Shown piece after piece: positions 37,568 through 48,651 of a stretch of DNA of 64,000 nucleotides. Positions within the stretch are counted from its first letter, which is position 1. Every line of letters starts with the position of its first letter. The notes under the pieces were generated by a model, which was given only the letters and a program-made list of their open reading frames with translations, was not told the origin of the DNA and made no database searches. The position numbers and the translations under genes are program-made. This DNA comes from Adlercreutzia muris. Its GTDB lineage: Bacteria; Actinomycetota; Coriobacteriia; Coriobacteriales; Eggerthellaceae. The stretch covers positions 25,185-89,184 of the forward strand of contig NZ_WAJS01000010.1 in assembly GCF_008831045.1 (NCBI RefSeq), given 5' to 3'.

Positions 37568-38278
37568 ATGAGCAAGAAGTCCAAGAAGTACGTTGCCGCT
37601 GAGGCGCAGATTCCGGCCGAGCCGGTGTCCCCGCTGGCGGCCATGGCGCTGCTGAAGGAGATTTCCACGGCTAACTTCGACGAGACCGTGACCGGCGATT
37701 TCCGTCTGGGCATCGATACCCGTCAGGCCGACCAGCAGCTGCGCGGCACCGTGAGCCTGCCCAACGGCTCTGGCAAGACCGTGCGCGTGGCCGTGTTCGC
37801 CGAGGGCGCTGCCGCCCAGGCCGCCGAGGAGGCTGGCGCCGACATCGTGGGTACCGACATCCTCATGGAGCAGATCCAGGCCGGCGAGTTCAACTTCGAC
37901 GCCGCCGTGGCTACCCCGGATCAGATGGGCAAGGTCGGCCGTCTCGGCAAGATCCTCGGCCCCCGCGGCCTCATGCCGAACCCGAAGCTCGGCACCGTCA
38001 CCAACGACGTGGCGAAGGCCATCAACGAGCTGAAGGGCGGCCGCGTGGAATACCGCGCCGACCGTTATGGCATCGCCCACGTCATCCTCGGCAAGGTGTC
38101 CTTCACCGCCGAGCAGCTGGCTGAGAACTACGGCGCCGTCTACGACGAGATCCTGCGCATGAAGCCGGCCGCGGCCAAGGGCAAGTACGTGAAGTCCGTC
38201 ACCGTCTCGGGCACTATGACCCCGGGCGTTGCCGTGGACTCCTCCGTGACCCGCGCCTACACCCAGGCTGCCGAGTAG
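37568..38278 (+). CDS. rplA: 50S ribosomal protein L1
   Basis: Ribosomal protein L1, 236 residues, which binds the 23S L1 stalk and in many bacteria represses its own mRNA. Diagnostic: [47 protein letters not shown] and the C-terminal [22 protein letters not shown] 37568 has AAAGGA seven bases upstream; 15 further in-frame codons to 37523 are not family-like. A strong terminator follows, so rplJ-rplL must lie elsewhere. Confidence 0.97.
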   Translation: MSKKSKKYVAAEAQIPAEPVSPLAAMALLKEISTANFDETVTGDFRLGIDTRQADQQLRGTVSLPNGSGKTVRVAVFAEGAAAQAAEEAGADIVGTDILMEQIQAGEFNFDAAVATPDQMGKVGRLGKILGPRGLMPNPKLGTVTNDVAKAINELKGGRVEYRADRYGIAHVILGKVSFTAEQLAENYGAVYDEILRMKPAAAKGKYVKSVTVSGTMTPGVAVDSSVTRAYTQAAE

Positions 38279-38304
38279 CTGACACGCTTCTCTATCAGTA
38301 AAGG

Positions 38305-38339
38305 GAACCCCGCGACTGTTCCGGTCGCGGGGTTCTTTT
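38305..38339 (+). terminator. rplK-rplA terminator
   Basis: Perfect 12-base stem GAACCCCGCGAC / GTCGCGGGGTTC, seven-base loop, then TTTT; 26 bases after the rplA stop. Confidence 0.92.
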
Positions 38340-38476
38340 GCGTTTCGGCCCTTAGGGCCGGCGGGATGATCGCTTCTGTGCGGATTTATCGGCCGGGTGA
38401 GGCTATGTGCCCGCTCAGAGTCGGAAAGTTGCGAAAGCGAGGTCTGCGAGGTCGAGAGCCGCGCCAAGCGGGAGCC

Positions 38477-39481
38477 CTATTCGCCGAAGAAGTCGTGGGA
38501 GACGCGCTCGTAGAAGGTGGCGCCGCCGGCGCGCAGGAGCGTGACGGGGTAGGGGGCGCACTGCACGTAGAGCTTCTCGAGGGAACGCTCGAAGGGAACG
38601 ATCTCCCCGTCGACGAACAGGGTGGCGTCGCGGTAGTCTTCGGTGTCATCGAAGGTGACCTCGATGACGTCGCTGGCATCGGTGACGATGGCCCGGGAAT
38701 GAAGGGTATGGGGGGCCAAGGGCACGGCTACCATGCCGGTGAAGCGAGGCGAGACGAGGGGGCCTCCAGCCGAGAGGGCGTAGGCGGTAGAGCCCGTGGC
38801 CGTTGACACGACGAGGCCGTCCCCGCGCATGCGGGCGACGTGGGTGCCGGAGATATCGAGGGACAGCTCGATGATGCGCCCGAGGGCGCCCCGGGTGATA
38901 GCCACCTCGTTCAGGGCGATGAAGTGACGGATGCCGGCCATGCCGCGCAGGTTCACGCCGAATTTATCTGGCGGCATCATGGTGCCGCCGATGGACACCG
39001 CATCGGGATCGATGGAGGCCGCATAGGCCTCCTCGCTGATTTCCTGCGGCGCGGAGGGACTGTCGTCGCCGTCGCCGTAGGGATCTGCCTCGCCCTCGCA
39101 GACGACGCGCGCGGCCAGGAGGCTGCGGCGCTCGGCCACCAGTTCTCCGGCCAGGGCCTCGGCCACGAGGGGCACGAGTCCGCCGTCTTCGGCGTTGGCG
39201 AGGAAGCCCAGGCGGCCGAAGTTCACGGGCAGGATGGGCACCTGGCGGTCGTTCAGGAGGTGCACTGTGTGGAGCACCGTGCCGTCGCCGCCGAGTACGA
39301 TGGCCATATCGAGGCTCTCGGGCAGCTGGGCGCGGATAGCGGCTCGACCCTGGTCGTTGCCGAGGGAAGCGGAGTCGGCCACGAGGGCCCGCACGCCCTG
39401 CTCGCCCAGATAGGCGGTCAGCAGCAGCGAGGCATCCACAGCCTGCGGATTGGAGTTATTGCGCACAACGAGTATCTGCAT
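38477..39481 (-). CDS. nadK: NAD kinase
   Basis: ATP-NAD kinase, 334 residues, making NADP. The GGDGTVLHTVHLL motif (about residue 65), NFGRLGFLAN, the NEVAITRGALGRIIEL and GDGLVVSTATGSTAYALSAGGPLVSP blocks define the family. An Asp/Glu-rich insert at about residues 134-155 (EGEADPYGDGDDSPSAPQ) is longer than in short NadKs. It is divergent from murJ with only 66 bases between the starts, so their promoters must overlap. The 3' end converges on the rplA terminator; the 137 bases between hold nothing I can identify. Confidence 0.94.
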   Translation of the reverse strand: MQILVVRNNSNPQAVDASLLLTAYLGEQGVRALVADSASLGNDQGRAAIRAQLPESLDMAIVLGGDGTVLHTVHLLNDRQVPILPVNFGRLGFLANAEDGGLVPLVAEALAGELVAERRSLLAARVVCEGEADPYGDGDDSPSAPQEISEEAYAASIDPDAVSIGGTMMPPDKFGVNLRGMAGIRHFIALNEVAITRGALGRIIELSLDISGTHVARMRGDGLVVSTATGSTAYALSAGGPLVSPRFTGMVAVPLAPHTLHSRAIVTDASDVIEVTFDDTEDYRDATLFVDGEIVPFERSLEKLYVQCAPYPVTLLRAGGATFYERVSHDFFGE

Positions 39482-39547
39482 AGGGCTTCACTTTCCCAAC
39501 TTTGCTATGATTGTCGATTATACCCGATGGTTCCCTAAGGCGCGTTC

Positions 39548-41614
39548 ATGCCAGATAAGCTCCAACGAGCACGACACATCAAGCCCCGCTCGGCCCCTGC
39601 TCCCACTGAGGCCCCTGCGCCCAGAGCGCGGGTGCGCCATGATGGCGGCGCGAAGCGTGCGGCGCGGCCCGCGCCGAGGGAGGGGAGAGCCGTCGTTCGG
39701 GATGGCGAGCCCGGGGCGGGCGCTGCCCCCGCGGCGCCCCTGCCCGACACCAATAATCCCCGTTGGCTGAAAGAGGCCCGTGAGCTGCCGGCCCGCGGAC
39801 GTCATCGCGGCTCCGACAAGACGCTTGTGAACCCGCCGACCGATCCGGGGGCCACGGGGCTCATTCCCGTGGTGGGGGCCCATGCCGGGCTCGATCGCAC
39901 CATTCCCTCGGCGGTGATGGAGCAGGCCATCCGCCAGCAGGAGGTGCTGGCCGTCGAGGAGGCGGCCGCTCCTGGCGCCCTGGCGGCCGAGACCGCCGTC
40001 CCCGATGCCGATGCCCGCGCCGAGTCGGTGGGAGCCAGTGCGGCCCTTATCTCCATCTGCGTCATCGCCTCGCGCATCACCGGCTTCGCCCGCACCTGGG
40101 CCATGGCCTTCGCCCTGGGATCCACCTTCGTGTCCAGCTCCTACCAGGTGGCCAACAACCTGCCCAACATGCTCTACGAGCTGGTTATGGGCGGCATGCT
40201 CATCACGGCGTTCCTGCCGGTGTACCTGTCGGTGAAAAAGCAGCTCGGCCGGGAGCGGGGCAACGAGTATGCCTCGAACCTGCTCACCATTGTGGTGGTT
40301 CTGCTCGCGATAGTATCGGTGCTCTGTGTCGTCTTCGCCGGCCAGGTCATCTACACCCAGAGCTTCTACTCGAACCAGGATGAGATGGCGCTCGCCACCT
40401 TCTTCTTCCAGTTCTTCGCTGTGCAAGTGGTGTTCTACGGGGCATCTTCCATCGTGTCGGGCCTGCTGAACGCGAACCGGGAGTACTTCTGGTCCTCCTT
40501 CGCACCGGTGTTTAACAACGTTATCGTCATCGCGTCGTTCATCTTGTACGCGGTGCTTGCGAGCCATGATCAGAACCTGGCCTACTTCGCCATCGCCATC
40601 GGCAACCCCCTCGGCGTGTTCGTACAGATGGCCTTCCAGATTCCCGCTCTCAAGAAGGTGGGCATCCGCTTGCGGCCGCGCATCGATCTGCGCGATCCTG
40701 CCCTGGTGGACACGCTGCGTCTGGGAGCGCCGGCCATCTTCGTGACCGTGTGCTCCTTTGCCACGGTGTCGGCCCAAAACGCCGCCTCCTACGTGTTCGC
40801 CGACAATGGGCCGTCGGTCATCGCCTACGCGCGGCTGTGGTTCACGTTCCCGTACTCGTTTCTGGCGGTGCCCGTGACCACCACCCTGTTCACGGAGCTT
40901 TCGGAGATGCAGGCCGATGGGAACGTGCGGGGGGTGGTGGCGGGCATCATCGACGGCACGAGGCAGATTCTGTTCCTCATGGTCCCCATGGCGTTGTACC
41001 TCATGGTGTTTGCTACGCCGCTCGTGACCCTGTACCATATCGGCGCCTTCACTGAGGACGCTATCGCCCAGATTGCCCGCTACCTGGCGGTTATGGCCGT
41101 GGCCCTGCCGTTCTACGGGGTGAACGCCTACCTGAACAAGATATTCAGCTCCATCCGGCGCATGGGCGTGTTCTCGGTCATCAACTTCATCGCCGTGGCG
41201 GCCCAGGTGGCCGTGACCATGGGCGCGGCGGCGGCCTATCAGGCCGGCTTTGCCGTCACTCTGGAGGCCATCGCCGCATCGACCATCGTTTCCTACGTGA
41301 TCGGCGACGTGGTGGCCTTCATCTACCTGCGCTGGCACTATGGCCCCATGGGCCTGGGGGGTGTGGTGCGCTCGCTGCTGCTGGCCGTGGCCCTTGGTGG
41401 GGCCGGGGCGGCCGTGGGCTACGGGGTGCTCGTGGGGCTGTCGTTGGGCTTCGGCCCGCTGAGCGGCAGCGTGGGCCAGGCCTTCGCCTATATCGTTGTC
41501 GGCGGTGTGGCGGCCCTGGCCGTGACCTACGGGCCGGCGGTGCACTGGAACTGGCCCGAGGCCTCGTTCATTGCCGGTGCCGTGCGCAAGGTCGCCCGGA
41601 GGCTGCGGCGCTAG
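39548..41614 (+). CDS. murJ: Lipid II flippase MurJ/MviN with long N-terminal extension
   Basis: MATE-like flippase moving lipid II across the membrane, 688 residues with about 14 helices. The family core starts near residue 155 (ISICVIASRITGFARTWAMAFALG) and includes SSYQVANNLPNMLYELVMGGML, FFFQFFAVQVVFYGASSIVSGLLNANREYFW and the charged transport-cavity arginines. The first 150 residues are Pro/Ala/Arg-rich, lack a membrane segment and are probably cytoplasmic and disordered. A weak TAAGG lies before the ATG, and a later start within the extension cannot be ruled out. It sits apart from the dcw cluster, next to map. Confidence 0.92.
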   Translation: MPDKLQRARHIKPRSAPAPTEAPAPRARVRHDGGAKRAARPAPREGRAVVRDGEPGAGAAPAAPLPDTNNPRWLKEARELPARGRHRGSDKTLVNPPTDPGATGLIPVVGAHAGLDRTIPSAVMEQAIRQQEVLAVEEAAAPGALAAETAVPDADARAESVGASAALISICVIASRITGFARTWAMAFALGSTFVSSSYQVANNLPNMLYELVMGGMLITAFLPVYLSVKKQLGRERGNEYASNLLTIVVVLLAIVSVLCVVFAGQVIYTQSFYSNQDEMALATFFFQFFAVQVVFYGASSIVSGLLNANREYFWSSFAPVFNNVIVIASFILYAVLASHDQNLAYFAIAIGNPLGVFVQMAFQIPALKKVGIRLRPRIDLRDPALVDTLRLGAPAIFVTVCSFATVSAQNAASYVFADNGPSVIAYARLWFTFPYSFLAVPVTTTLFTELSEMQADGNVRGVVAGIIDGTRQILFLMVPMALYLMVFATPLVTLYHIGAFTEDAIAQIARYLAVMAVALPFYGVNAYLNKIFSSIRRMGVFSVINFIAVAAQVAVTMGAAAAYQAGFAVTLEAIAASTIVSYVIGDVVAFIYLRWHYGPMGLGGVVRSLLLAVALGGAGAAVGYGVLVGLSLGFGPLSGSVGQAFAYIVVGGVAALAVTYGPAVHWNWPEASFIAGAVRKVARRLRR

Positions 41615-41709
41615 GAACGAGGGGCGCGATGGCCCGAAACCTGCGGCGCGGCGGCCGGCGAAGCGCGATGCGCCGGTGCCCGCCGTGCCTATGCGAGAGG
41701 AGGCGGCCC

Positions 41710-42483
41710 GTGGCCGTGAAGTTGAAATCGCCGGTCCAGATCGAGGCCATGAGGGAAGCCGGCCGCGTATCGGCCCTGGCCCTGCGCCGTGTGGGCGAGG
41801 CGGTAGAGCCGGGCATCACCACGGCCGAGTTGGATGCCATCGCCGAGCGGGTCATCCGCGCCGAGGGCGGCATTCCCGCGTTCAAGGGCTACGGCGGGTT
41901 CCCGGGCAGCATCTGCGCCTCGGTGAACGATCAGATCGTGCACGGGATTCCCTCGAAGCGCGTGAAGCTGCACGAGGGCGATATTATCTCCATCGACACC
42001 GGCGCCATTGTGGACGGCTGGGTGGGCGACAACGCCTGGACCTATCCGGTGGGGGAGGTGGCGCCCGAGGTGGCGCGCCTTCTGGCCGTGGGCGAGCAGT
42101 GCATGTGGGAAGGCCTGGCCGCCGCCTGCCCCAAGAAGCGCCTGGGGGACATCGGACACGCGGTGCAGTCCATGGCCGAGGCGGCGGGCTTCAGCGTGGT
42201 GCGCGAGTACGTGGGCCACGGCATCGGGCGGGATATGCACGAGGACCCCAATGTGCCTAACTTCGGGCGGCGCCGCACGGGGTTGAAGCTCCTGCCCGGC
42301 ATGGTGCTCGCCATCGAGCCCATGGTGAACATGGGCACGCGACGCACCGTGCAGGGCGCCGACGGCTGGGAGGTGCGCACGCGGGACGGGCGTCCCTCGG
42401 CGCATTTCGAGAAGACCGTGGCCATCACCGAGGACGGCCCGGTTATCCTCACCACCGAAGAGGGCCACGTGCGGCCGGTGTAG
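41710..42483 (+). CDS. map: Methionine aminopeptidase, type I
   Basis: Removes N-terminal Met from nascent proteins; 257 residues. The five metal ligands are visible: Asp in SIDTGAIVDGWVGD (two), His in GHGIGRDMHE, Glu in LAIEPMVNMG and Glu in AITEDGPVIL. I chose GTG 41710 because a perfect AGGAGG ends six bases upstream and the protein then starts directly with VKLKSPVQIEAMREAGR; an ATG at 41629 would add an Arg/Cys-rich 27-residue leader that is not family-like. It lies next to murJ and not after adk, where map is found in many Gram-positives. Confidence 0.94.
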   Translation: MAVKLKSPVQIEAMREAGRVSALALRRVGEAVEPGITTAELDAIAERVIRAEGGIPAFKGYGGFPGSICASVNDQIVHGIPSKRVKLHEGDIISIDTGAIVDGWVGDNAWTYPVGEVAPEVARLLAVGEQCMWEGLAAACPKKRLGDIGHAVQSMAEAAGFSVVREYVGHGIGRDMHEDPNVPNFGRRRTGLKLLPGMVLAIEPMVNMGTRRTVQGADGWEVRTRDGRPSAHFEKTVAITEDGPVILTTEEGHVRPV

Positions 42484-42491
42484 GATTGTTC

Positions 42492-42699
42492 GCGCGTTCC
42501 GGCCGGCCTCGCTCCCGCCGTCCGCTGATCGCTGCTCTTCCTCCGAACGTGGCAACAGAAGCGGAGAAAATGATGCCCACAGGTCGGTACTGTCCCCGCA
42601 TCGGTGCTGGCGAAGTGGAATCCGCTTCTTAACGGCCGCGTTCTCCGGAAGGCGCTCAGAGGCCGTCGGAAGCGAGGCCGGCCGGAACGCGCTGCTTTT
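42492..42699. repeat. Large palindromic element between map and pyrG, possible bidirectional terminator
   Basis: Perfect 22-base inverted repeat, arms 42492-42513 and 42671-42692, enclosing nested pairs such as AGAAGCGGA (42557-42565) / TCCGCTTCT (42621-42629). On the plus strand the right arm is followed by TGCTTTTT. It fills nearly the whole 220-base gap between the convergent map and pyrG stops. Confidence 0.7.
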
Positions 42700-42703
42700 T
42701 CGG

Positions 42704-44548
<1,845 letters not shown>

Positions 44549-44597
44549 TCATCTTTAGACTGGGCGTCAACCCGATTTCAAGAGAAAGGACGTGCTT

Positions 44598-45086
44598 ATG
44601 TCTACGCTGCTCGTTTTGGGCTACCCCACCGAGGAGAAGGCCAAGGAGGCCTACCAGGAGGTGCTGAATCTCGGCAACGACTTCATCGTGAACCTTCAGT
44701 CGGTAGCCGTGGTTGCCCGCCGCGACAACGACAAGTTCGACGTGGTCACCCCGGGTCAGCCCATTGGCAACTCCACCGTATGGGGCCTGTTCTGGGGCAT
44801 GCTCTTCGGCCTCATCTTCCTCATCCCCTTCTGGGGCGCCGCCATCGGCGCCGGCCTGGGCGCGCTTACGGGCTTCTTCGTGAAGCGCGGTGTGGACGAG
44901 GACTTCCAGGACCGCGTGCGCAACCTTCTGACCCAGAAGGACGAGGCGGCTGTGTTCATGGTAGTCAGCTCCATGACCGAGGACAAGTTCGCCGAGGCCA
45001 TGCGCCCCTTCGGCGGCGACATCCTGCAGACCTCCCTGTCCATCAAGGACGAGGAAGAGCTCAAGTGCGAGCTGGGCAAGTGCTAA
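44598..45086 (+). CDS. DUF1269 family membrane protein
   Basis: A 162-residue protein of the DUF1269 family, function unknown. An N-terminal ferredoxin-like half (STLLVLGYPTEEKAKEAYQEV; VVARRDNDKFDVV) is followed by a glycine-rich hydrophobic hairpin (TVWGLFWGMLFGLIFLIPFWGAAIGAGLGALTGFFV, about residues 56-92) and a second soluble half. The hydrophobic stretch could form two membrane helices. ATG 44598 has GAAAGGA seven bases upstream; GTG 44592 is too close to it. Monocistronic with its own terminator. Confidence 0.85.
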   Translation: MSTLLVLGYPTEEKAKEAYQEVLNLGNDFIVNLQSVAVVARRDNDKFDVVTPGQPIGNSTVWGLFWGMLFGLIFLIPFWGAAIGAGLGALTGFFVKRGVDEDFQDRVRNLLTQKDEAAVFMVVSSMTEDKFAEAMRPFGGDILQTSLSIKDEEELKCELGKC

Positions 45087-45154
45087 CCTGCTGAGCGCCT
45101 CGTTTGGCGGACGCGGGCCCGGCGGCCCCAGCGTCCCTCGCTTCACCATCTCTG

Positions 45155-45183
45155 GGCGTCGGCTTCGGTCGGCGCCTTTTCTT
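45155..45183 (+). terminator. Terminator of the DUF1269 gene
   Basis: Nine-base stem with two G-U pairs (45155-45163 / 45168-45176) closed on a TTCG tetraloop and followed by TTTTCTT. Confidence 0.8.
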
Positions 45184-45250
45184 GTGGTAGCGGCTCTGTG
45201 CAAAAGCCGCGAACGCGATGATTTAACGGAGGCGAAACAGGCCCCTGCGC

Positions 45251-45256
45251 TATACT
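45251..45256 (+). promoter_or_regulatory. -10 box of the DUF1846 gene
   Basis: TATACT 87 bases before the ATG at 45343. A TTAACG at 45223-45228 is too far upstream (22-base spacer) to be a normal -35 element. Confidence 0.4.
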
Positions 45257-45342
45257 GGATCGGTCATCGACGCTGGCGGTTGCCGGTGCCCGCTCGTGGT
45301 CCCTGCCGCCTTGGCCCCATTCATGCGAAGGAGTGTCGCCCT

Positions 45343-46824
45343 ATGCGCGAAGGATTCGACAACGACAAGTACATCGAGCTGCAGGCGGAGCGCATTCGCG
45401 AGCGCATCGACCAGTTCGGCGGCAAGCTCTACCTCGAATTCGGCGGCAAGCTCTTCGACGACTACCACGCCTCCCGCGTGCTGCCCGGCTTCAAGCCCGA
45501 CACGAAGATATCCATGTTGCAGTCCATGAAGGACGAGGCGGAGATCGTCATCGCCATCAATGCCAACGACATCGAGCGCTCGAAGGTGCGGGGCGACTTG
45601 GGCATCACCTACGACGAGGACGTGCTGCGCCTCATGGACATCTTCCGCTCCATGGGCTTCAAGGTGGGCTCGGTCGTCATCACCCGCTACGCGAACCAAC
45701 CCAATGCCGACCTGTTCCGCAAGCGGCTTACGGCCATGGGCATCACGAGCTACCTGCATTATCCCATCGCCGGCTACCCCAACGACATCGATCATATCGT
45801 GTCCGATGAGGGCTTCGGCAAGAACGACTACATCGAGACCGAGCGGCCACTTGTGGTGGTGACGGCCCCGGGCCCCGGCTCGGGCAAGATGGCCACCTGC
45901 CTCTCGCAGCTCTACCACGAGCACAAGCGCGGGGTCACGGCCGGCTACGCCAAGTACGAGACCTTCCCCATTTGGAATCTGCCGCTCACCCACCCGGTGA
46001 ACATCGCCTACGAGGCGGCCACGGCCGACCTGGACGACGACAACATCATCGACCCCTTCCACCTGGAGGCCTATGGCGAGACCACGGTGAACTACAACCG
46101 CGACGTGGAGATCTTCCCCGTGCTGAGGGCCACTATGGAGCGCATCGCGGGGGCGTGCCCCTACCAGTCGCCCACGGACATGGGCGTGAACATGGCCGGC
46201 GTGGCCATTTCCGACGACGAGGCTTGCCGCGATGCGGGCAACAACGAGATCGTCCGCCGCTACTTCCAGACGGCCGAGGAAATCAAGCGCACCGGCACCG
46301 GCGAAGAGGCCCTGAAGAAGATCGAGCTTCTCATGAACCAGGCCGGCATCAACCAGAACCTGTCGCCGGCCCGTTCGGCGGCGCTGCTGAAGGAGGAGAC
46401 CACGGGAGGCCCGGCCGGCGCCATGGTGCTGCCCGACGGGCGGGTGGTCACGGGCAAGACCGGCAATCTTCTGGGTGCCGCCTCGGCGCTGCTCATGAAC
46501 GCGCTCAAGGGCGTATCGGGGGTGGACGACGAGCTCTACGTCATCTCCGACGAGGTGCTGGAGCCCATCTGCCATCTGAAGACGGCCCATCTGCGCAGCC
46601 ACAACCCGCGCCTGCACTCCGATGAGACCCTACTCGCGCTGTCCATCTCCTCGGTGAGCAACCCGCTGGCCGCCGAGCTCATCGACAACGCGGACAAGCT
46701 GCGCGGCTGCGACGCCTACTTCTCGGTCATCATCTCGGCGGCTGATGAAAAGCTGTACCGCACGCTCGGCATCAACGTGTGCTGCGAGCCGAAGTACGAG
46801 CAGCACCGCTACTACCACAAGTAG
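45343..46824 (+). CDS. DUF1846 domain-containing protein
   Basis: A 493-residue cytoplasmic protein of the DUF1846 family, conserved in Gram-positive anaerobes and of unsettled function. Recognisable blocks are FDNDKYIELQAERIRERIDQFGGKLYLEFGGKLFDDYHASRVLPGF at the N-terminus, a P-loop-like TAPGPGSGKMATCLSQLYHE near residue 170-190, and NKYEQHRYYHK-like end (PKYEQHRYYHK). The GSGK segment suggests nucleotide binding; that is inference. ATG 45343 has GAAGGAG nine bases upstream; 53 more in-frame codons upstream are not conserved-looking. Followed 21 bases later by a channel gene. Confidence 0.9.
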   Translation: MREGFDNDKYIELQAERIRERIDQFGGKLYLEFGGKLFDDYHASRVLPGFKPDTKISMLQSMKDEAEIVIAINANDIERSKVRGDLGITYDEDVLRLMDIFRSMGFKVGSVVITRYANQPNADLFRKRLTAMGITSYLHYPIAGYPNDIDHIVSDEGFGKNDYIETERPLVVVTAPGPGSGKMATCLSQLYHEHKRGVTAGYAKYETFPIWNLPLTHPVNIAYEAATADLDDDNIIDPFHLEAYGETTVNYNRDVEIFPVLRATMERIAGACPYQSPTDMGVNMAGVAISDDEACRDAGNNEIVRRYFQTAEEIKRTGTGEEALKKIELLMNQAGINQNLSPARSAALLKEETTGGPAGAMVLPDGRVVTGKTGNLLGAASALLMNALKGVSGVDDELYVISDEVLEPICHLKTAHLRSHNPRLHSDETLLALSISSVSNPLAAELIDNADKLRGCDAYFSVIISAADEKLYRTLGINVCCEPKYEQHRYYHK

Positions 46825-46845
46825 CCGGCGCCCGTTCCGCTGATC

Positions 46846-47610
46846 ATGGAGCAGCTTTTCTCGGACGGGGCCCTGACCGTGCCCTTCGGCGCCGACTTCT
46901 TCTCGGTGGCCGTGGGCGTGATCACCGGCGCCATGTTCGCCTGCGACCGCAAGCTGGATATCGTCGGCACCATCGTGCTCGGGCTCATGACCGCCTACGG
47001 CGGCGGCATCATCCGCGACCTTTTGCTGCAAGACGACGGGGTGTACTTCATGGAGCACCCGAGCGTTATCCTCATCTGCATCGGCCTGGCCGTGTTCGTG
47101 TTCTACTTCCGCGGGCTGTTCCGCCATTCGGGCCAGCTGCTGTTCTTTGCCGATGCCCTGTCGGTGGCCCTGTTCGCCTTGGCCGGGGCCAACAAGGCCT
47201 TCGCCTGCGGGGAGGGCTTCGTCATGGTGGCCATCTTGGGCGCGCTCACCAGCGTGGGCGGCGGCGCCCTGCGTGACATATCGGTGGGGGAGACGCCGGG
47301 GGTGTTCCAGCGGTCGAACTTCTACGCGGTGGCGGGCTTCGGCGGCGCGCTCGTGTTCGCGGCCATGGCCTTCGCCGGGGCGCCGCTCGTGCTGGCGGCG
47401 GTGGCCTGCGTGTTCGCCGTCGTGTTTCTGCGCTACCTGTCGGTGTACTTCGATTGGAAGACCGCCGATGAGGCCGACCTCACGCCAAAGGTGTCCCGCG
47501 GGGCCCATGTCGCCAAGGATTTCTGCGCCGAGATGTTTCGCCGCGCCACCCTGCACCGCAAGCGCGACTCGGTGGCACGGGCGCCCCTTTTCCGCAAGCG
47601 AAAGGACTAG
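46846..47610 (+). CDS. TRIC-like cation channel family protein (UPF0126)
   Basis: Membrane protein of 254 residues with about seven helices and two internal repeats, each with the glycine hinge GGGIIRDLL (about residue 51) and GGGALRDI (about residue 140). This is the prokaryotic TRIC family, which forms potassium-permeable trimers; older annotations call it YadS/YicG. The C-terminal 45 residues are hydrophilic and basic. It lies 21 bases after the DUF1846 gene and four bases before the asparaginase gene, so the three are likely co-transcribed. Confidence 0.88.
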   Translation: MEQLFSDGALTVPFGADFFSVAVGVITGAMFACDRKLDIVGTIVLGLMTAYGGGIIRDLLLQDDGVYFMEHPSVILICIGLAVFVFYFRGLFRHSGQLLFFADALSVALFALAGANKAFACGEGFVMVAILGALTSVGGGALRDISVGETPGVFQRSNFYAVAGFGGALVFAAMAFAGAPLVLAAVACVFAVVFLRYLSVYFDWKTADEADLTPKVSRGAHVAKDFCAEMFRRATLHRKRDSVARAPLFRKRKD

Positions 47611-47613
47611 ATC

Positions 47614-48648
47614 GTGAAACCGCGCATTCTCATCGTGTACACCGGCGGTACCATCGGCATGACCGAGGATTTGGCCACTGGCGCACTGGTGCCCTTCAGC
47701 TTCGACCATCTTATGCGGAATGTCCCGAAGATCGGGCGGCTCGGCTACGCGCTCGACCACGTGGAGATCGACCCGCCCATCGACTCGTCGAACATGAACC
47801 CGGCCCATTGGGCCCAGGTGGCGAAGATGATCGCCGACGCCTACGACGACTTCGACGGCTTCGTGGTGCTCCACGGCACCGACACCATGGCCTACACGGC
47901 CTCGGCTTTGTCCTTCATGCTGCGCGGCCTGGCCAAGCCGGTCATCCTCACGGGCAGCCAGCTGCCCATCGGCGAGATTCGCGAGGACGGCACCGAGAAC
48001 CTCATCACGGCCCTGCAGATCGCCGCGGCCCGCACCGGGGACGGGGCGCCCATGGTGCAGGAAGTGGCCATTTCCTTCGGGCGTCATCTGTGGCGCGGCA
48101 ACCGGGCCATGAAGGTGAGCTCCACGAACTTCGGCGCCTTCGCCTCCTACAACTACCCGCCCCTGGCCGATATGGACCTGCATATCGTGTACCGCGAGCG
48201 GCTGCTGGCCCGGCCGGCGGCGGGCACGGCCCTGGCACCGCTCTACGCCATGGACGATGCCGTGGCCGTGGCCTTCCTGTACCCGGGCATCACCGAGGCG
48301 GCCCTGCGGCCCCAGCTTCTGGCTCCCGGCGCCAAGGCCGTGGTGCTGCGCACCTTCGGCGCCGGCAACGCCCCCACCGAGACCTGGTTCACTGATCTGG
48401 TGGCCGAGGCCGTGGGTGCGGGCAAGGTGGTAGTGAACGTGACCCAGTGCCCCGCGGGCGGTGTGGAGGAGAAGCGCTACGCCACCGGCGACGCCCTGGC
48501 GAAGGCCGGCGTGGTGTCGGGCTGCGACATGACCTGCGAGGCGGCCATCGCCAAGCTCATGCACCTGTTCGGCCAGGGGCTTTCGGCCACCGAGGTGGCC
48601 GCGGCCATGACGCGTCCCCTTGCCGGCGAATTGACCGTGGGGGAGTAG
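47614..48648 (+). CDS. ansA: Asparaginase, type I (cytoplasmic)
   Basis: L-asparaginase, 344 residues, hydrolysing Asn to Asp and ammonia. First catalytic triad element in YTGGTIGM (Thr near residue 12), second in VVLHGTDTMAYTASALSFML (Thr/Asp near 90), and the conserved ILTGSQLPI. No signal peptide, so it is the cytoplasmic type. The start is GTG 47614 with GAAAGGA upstream and a three-base gap to the preceding stop. It feeds the aspartate pool, which also serves the D-Asp genes at 19-25 kb, but no direct link is implied. Confidence 0.92.
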   Translation: MKPRILIVYTGGTIGMTEDLATGALVPFSFDHLMRNVPKIGRLGYALDHVEIDPPIDSSNMNPAHWAQVAKMIADAYDDFDGFVVLHGTDTMAYTASALSFMLRGLAKPVILTGSQLPIGEIREDGTENLITALQIAAARTGDGAPMVQEVAISFGRHLWRGNRAMKVSSTNFGAFASYNYPPLADMDLHIVYRERLLARPAAGTALAPLYAMDDAVAVAFLYPGITEAALRPQLLAPGAKAVVLRTFGAGNAPTETWFTDLVAEAVGAGKVVVNVTQCPAGGVEEKRYATGDALAKAGVVSGCDMTCEAAIAKLMHLFGQGLSATEVAAAMTRPLAGELTVGE

Positions 48649-48651
48649 CCC

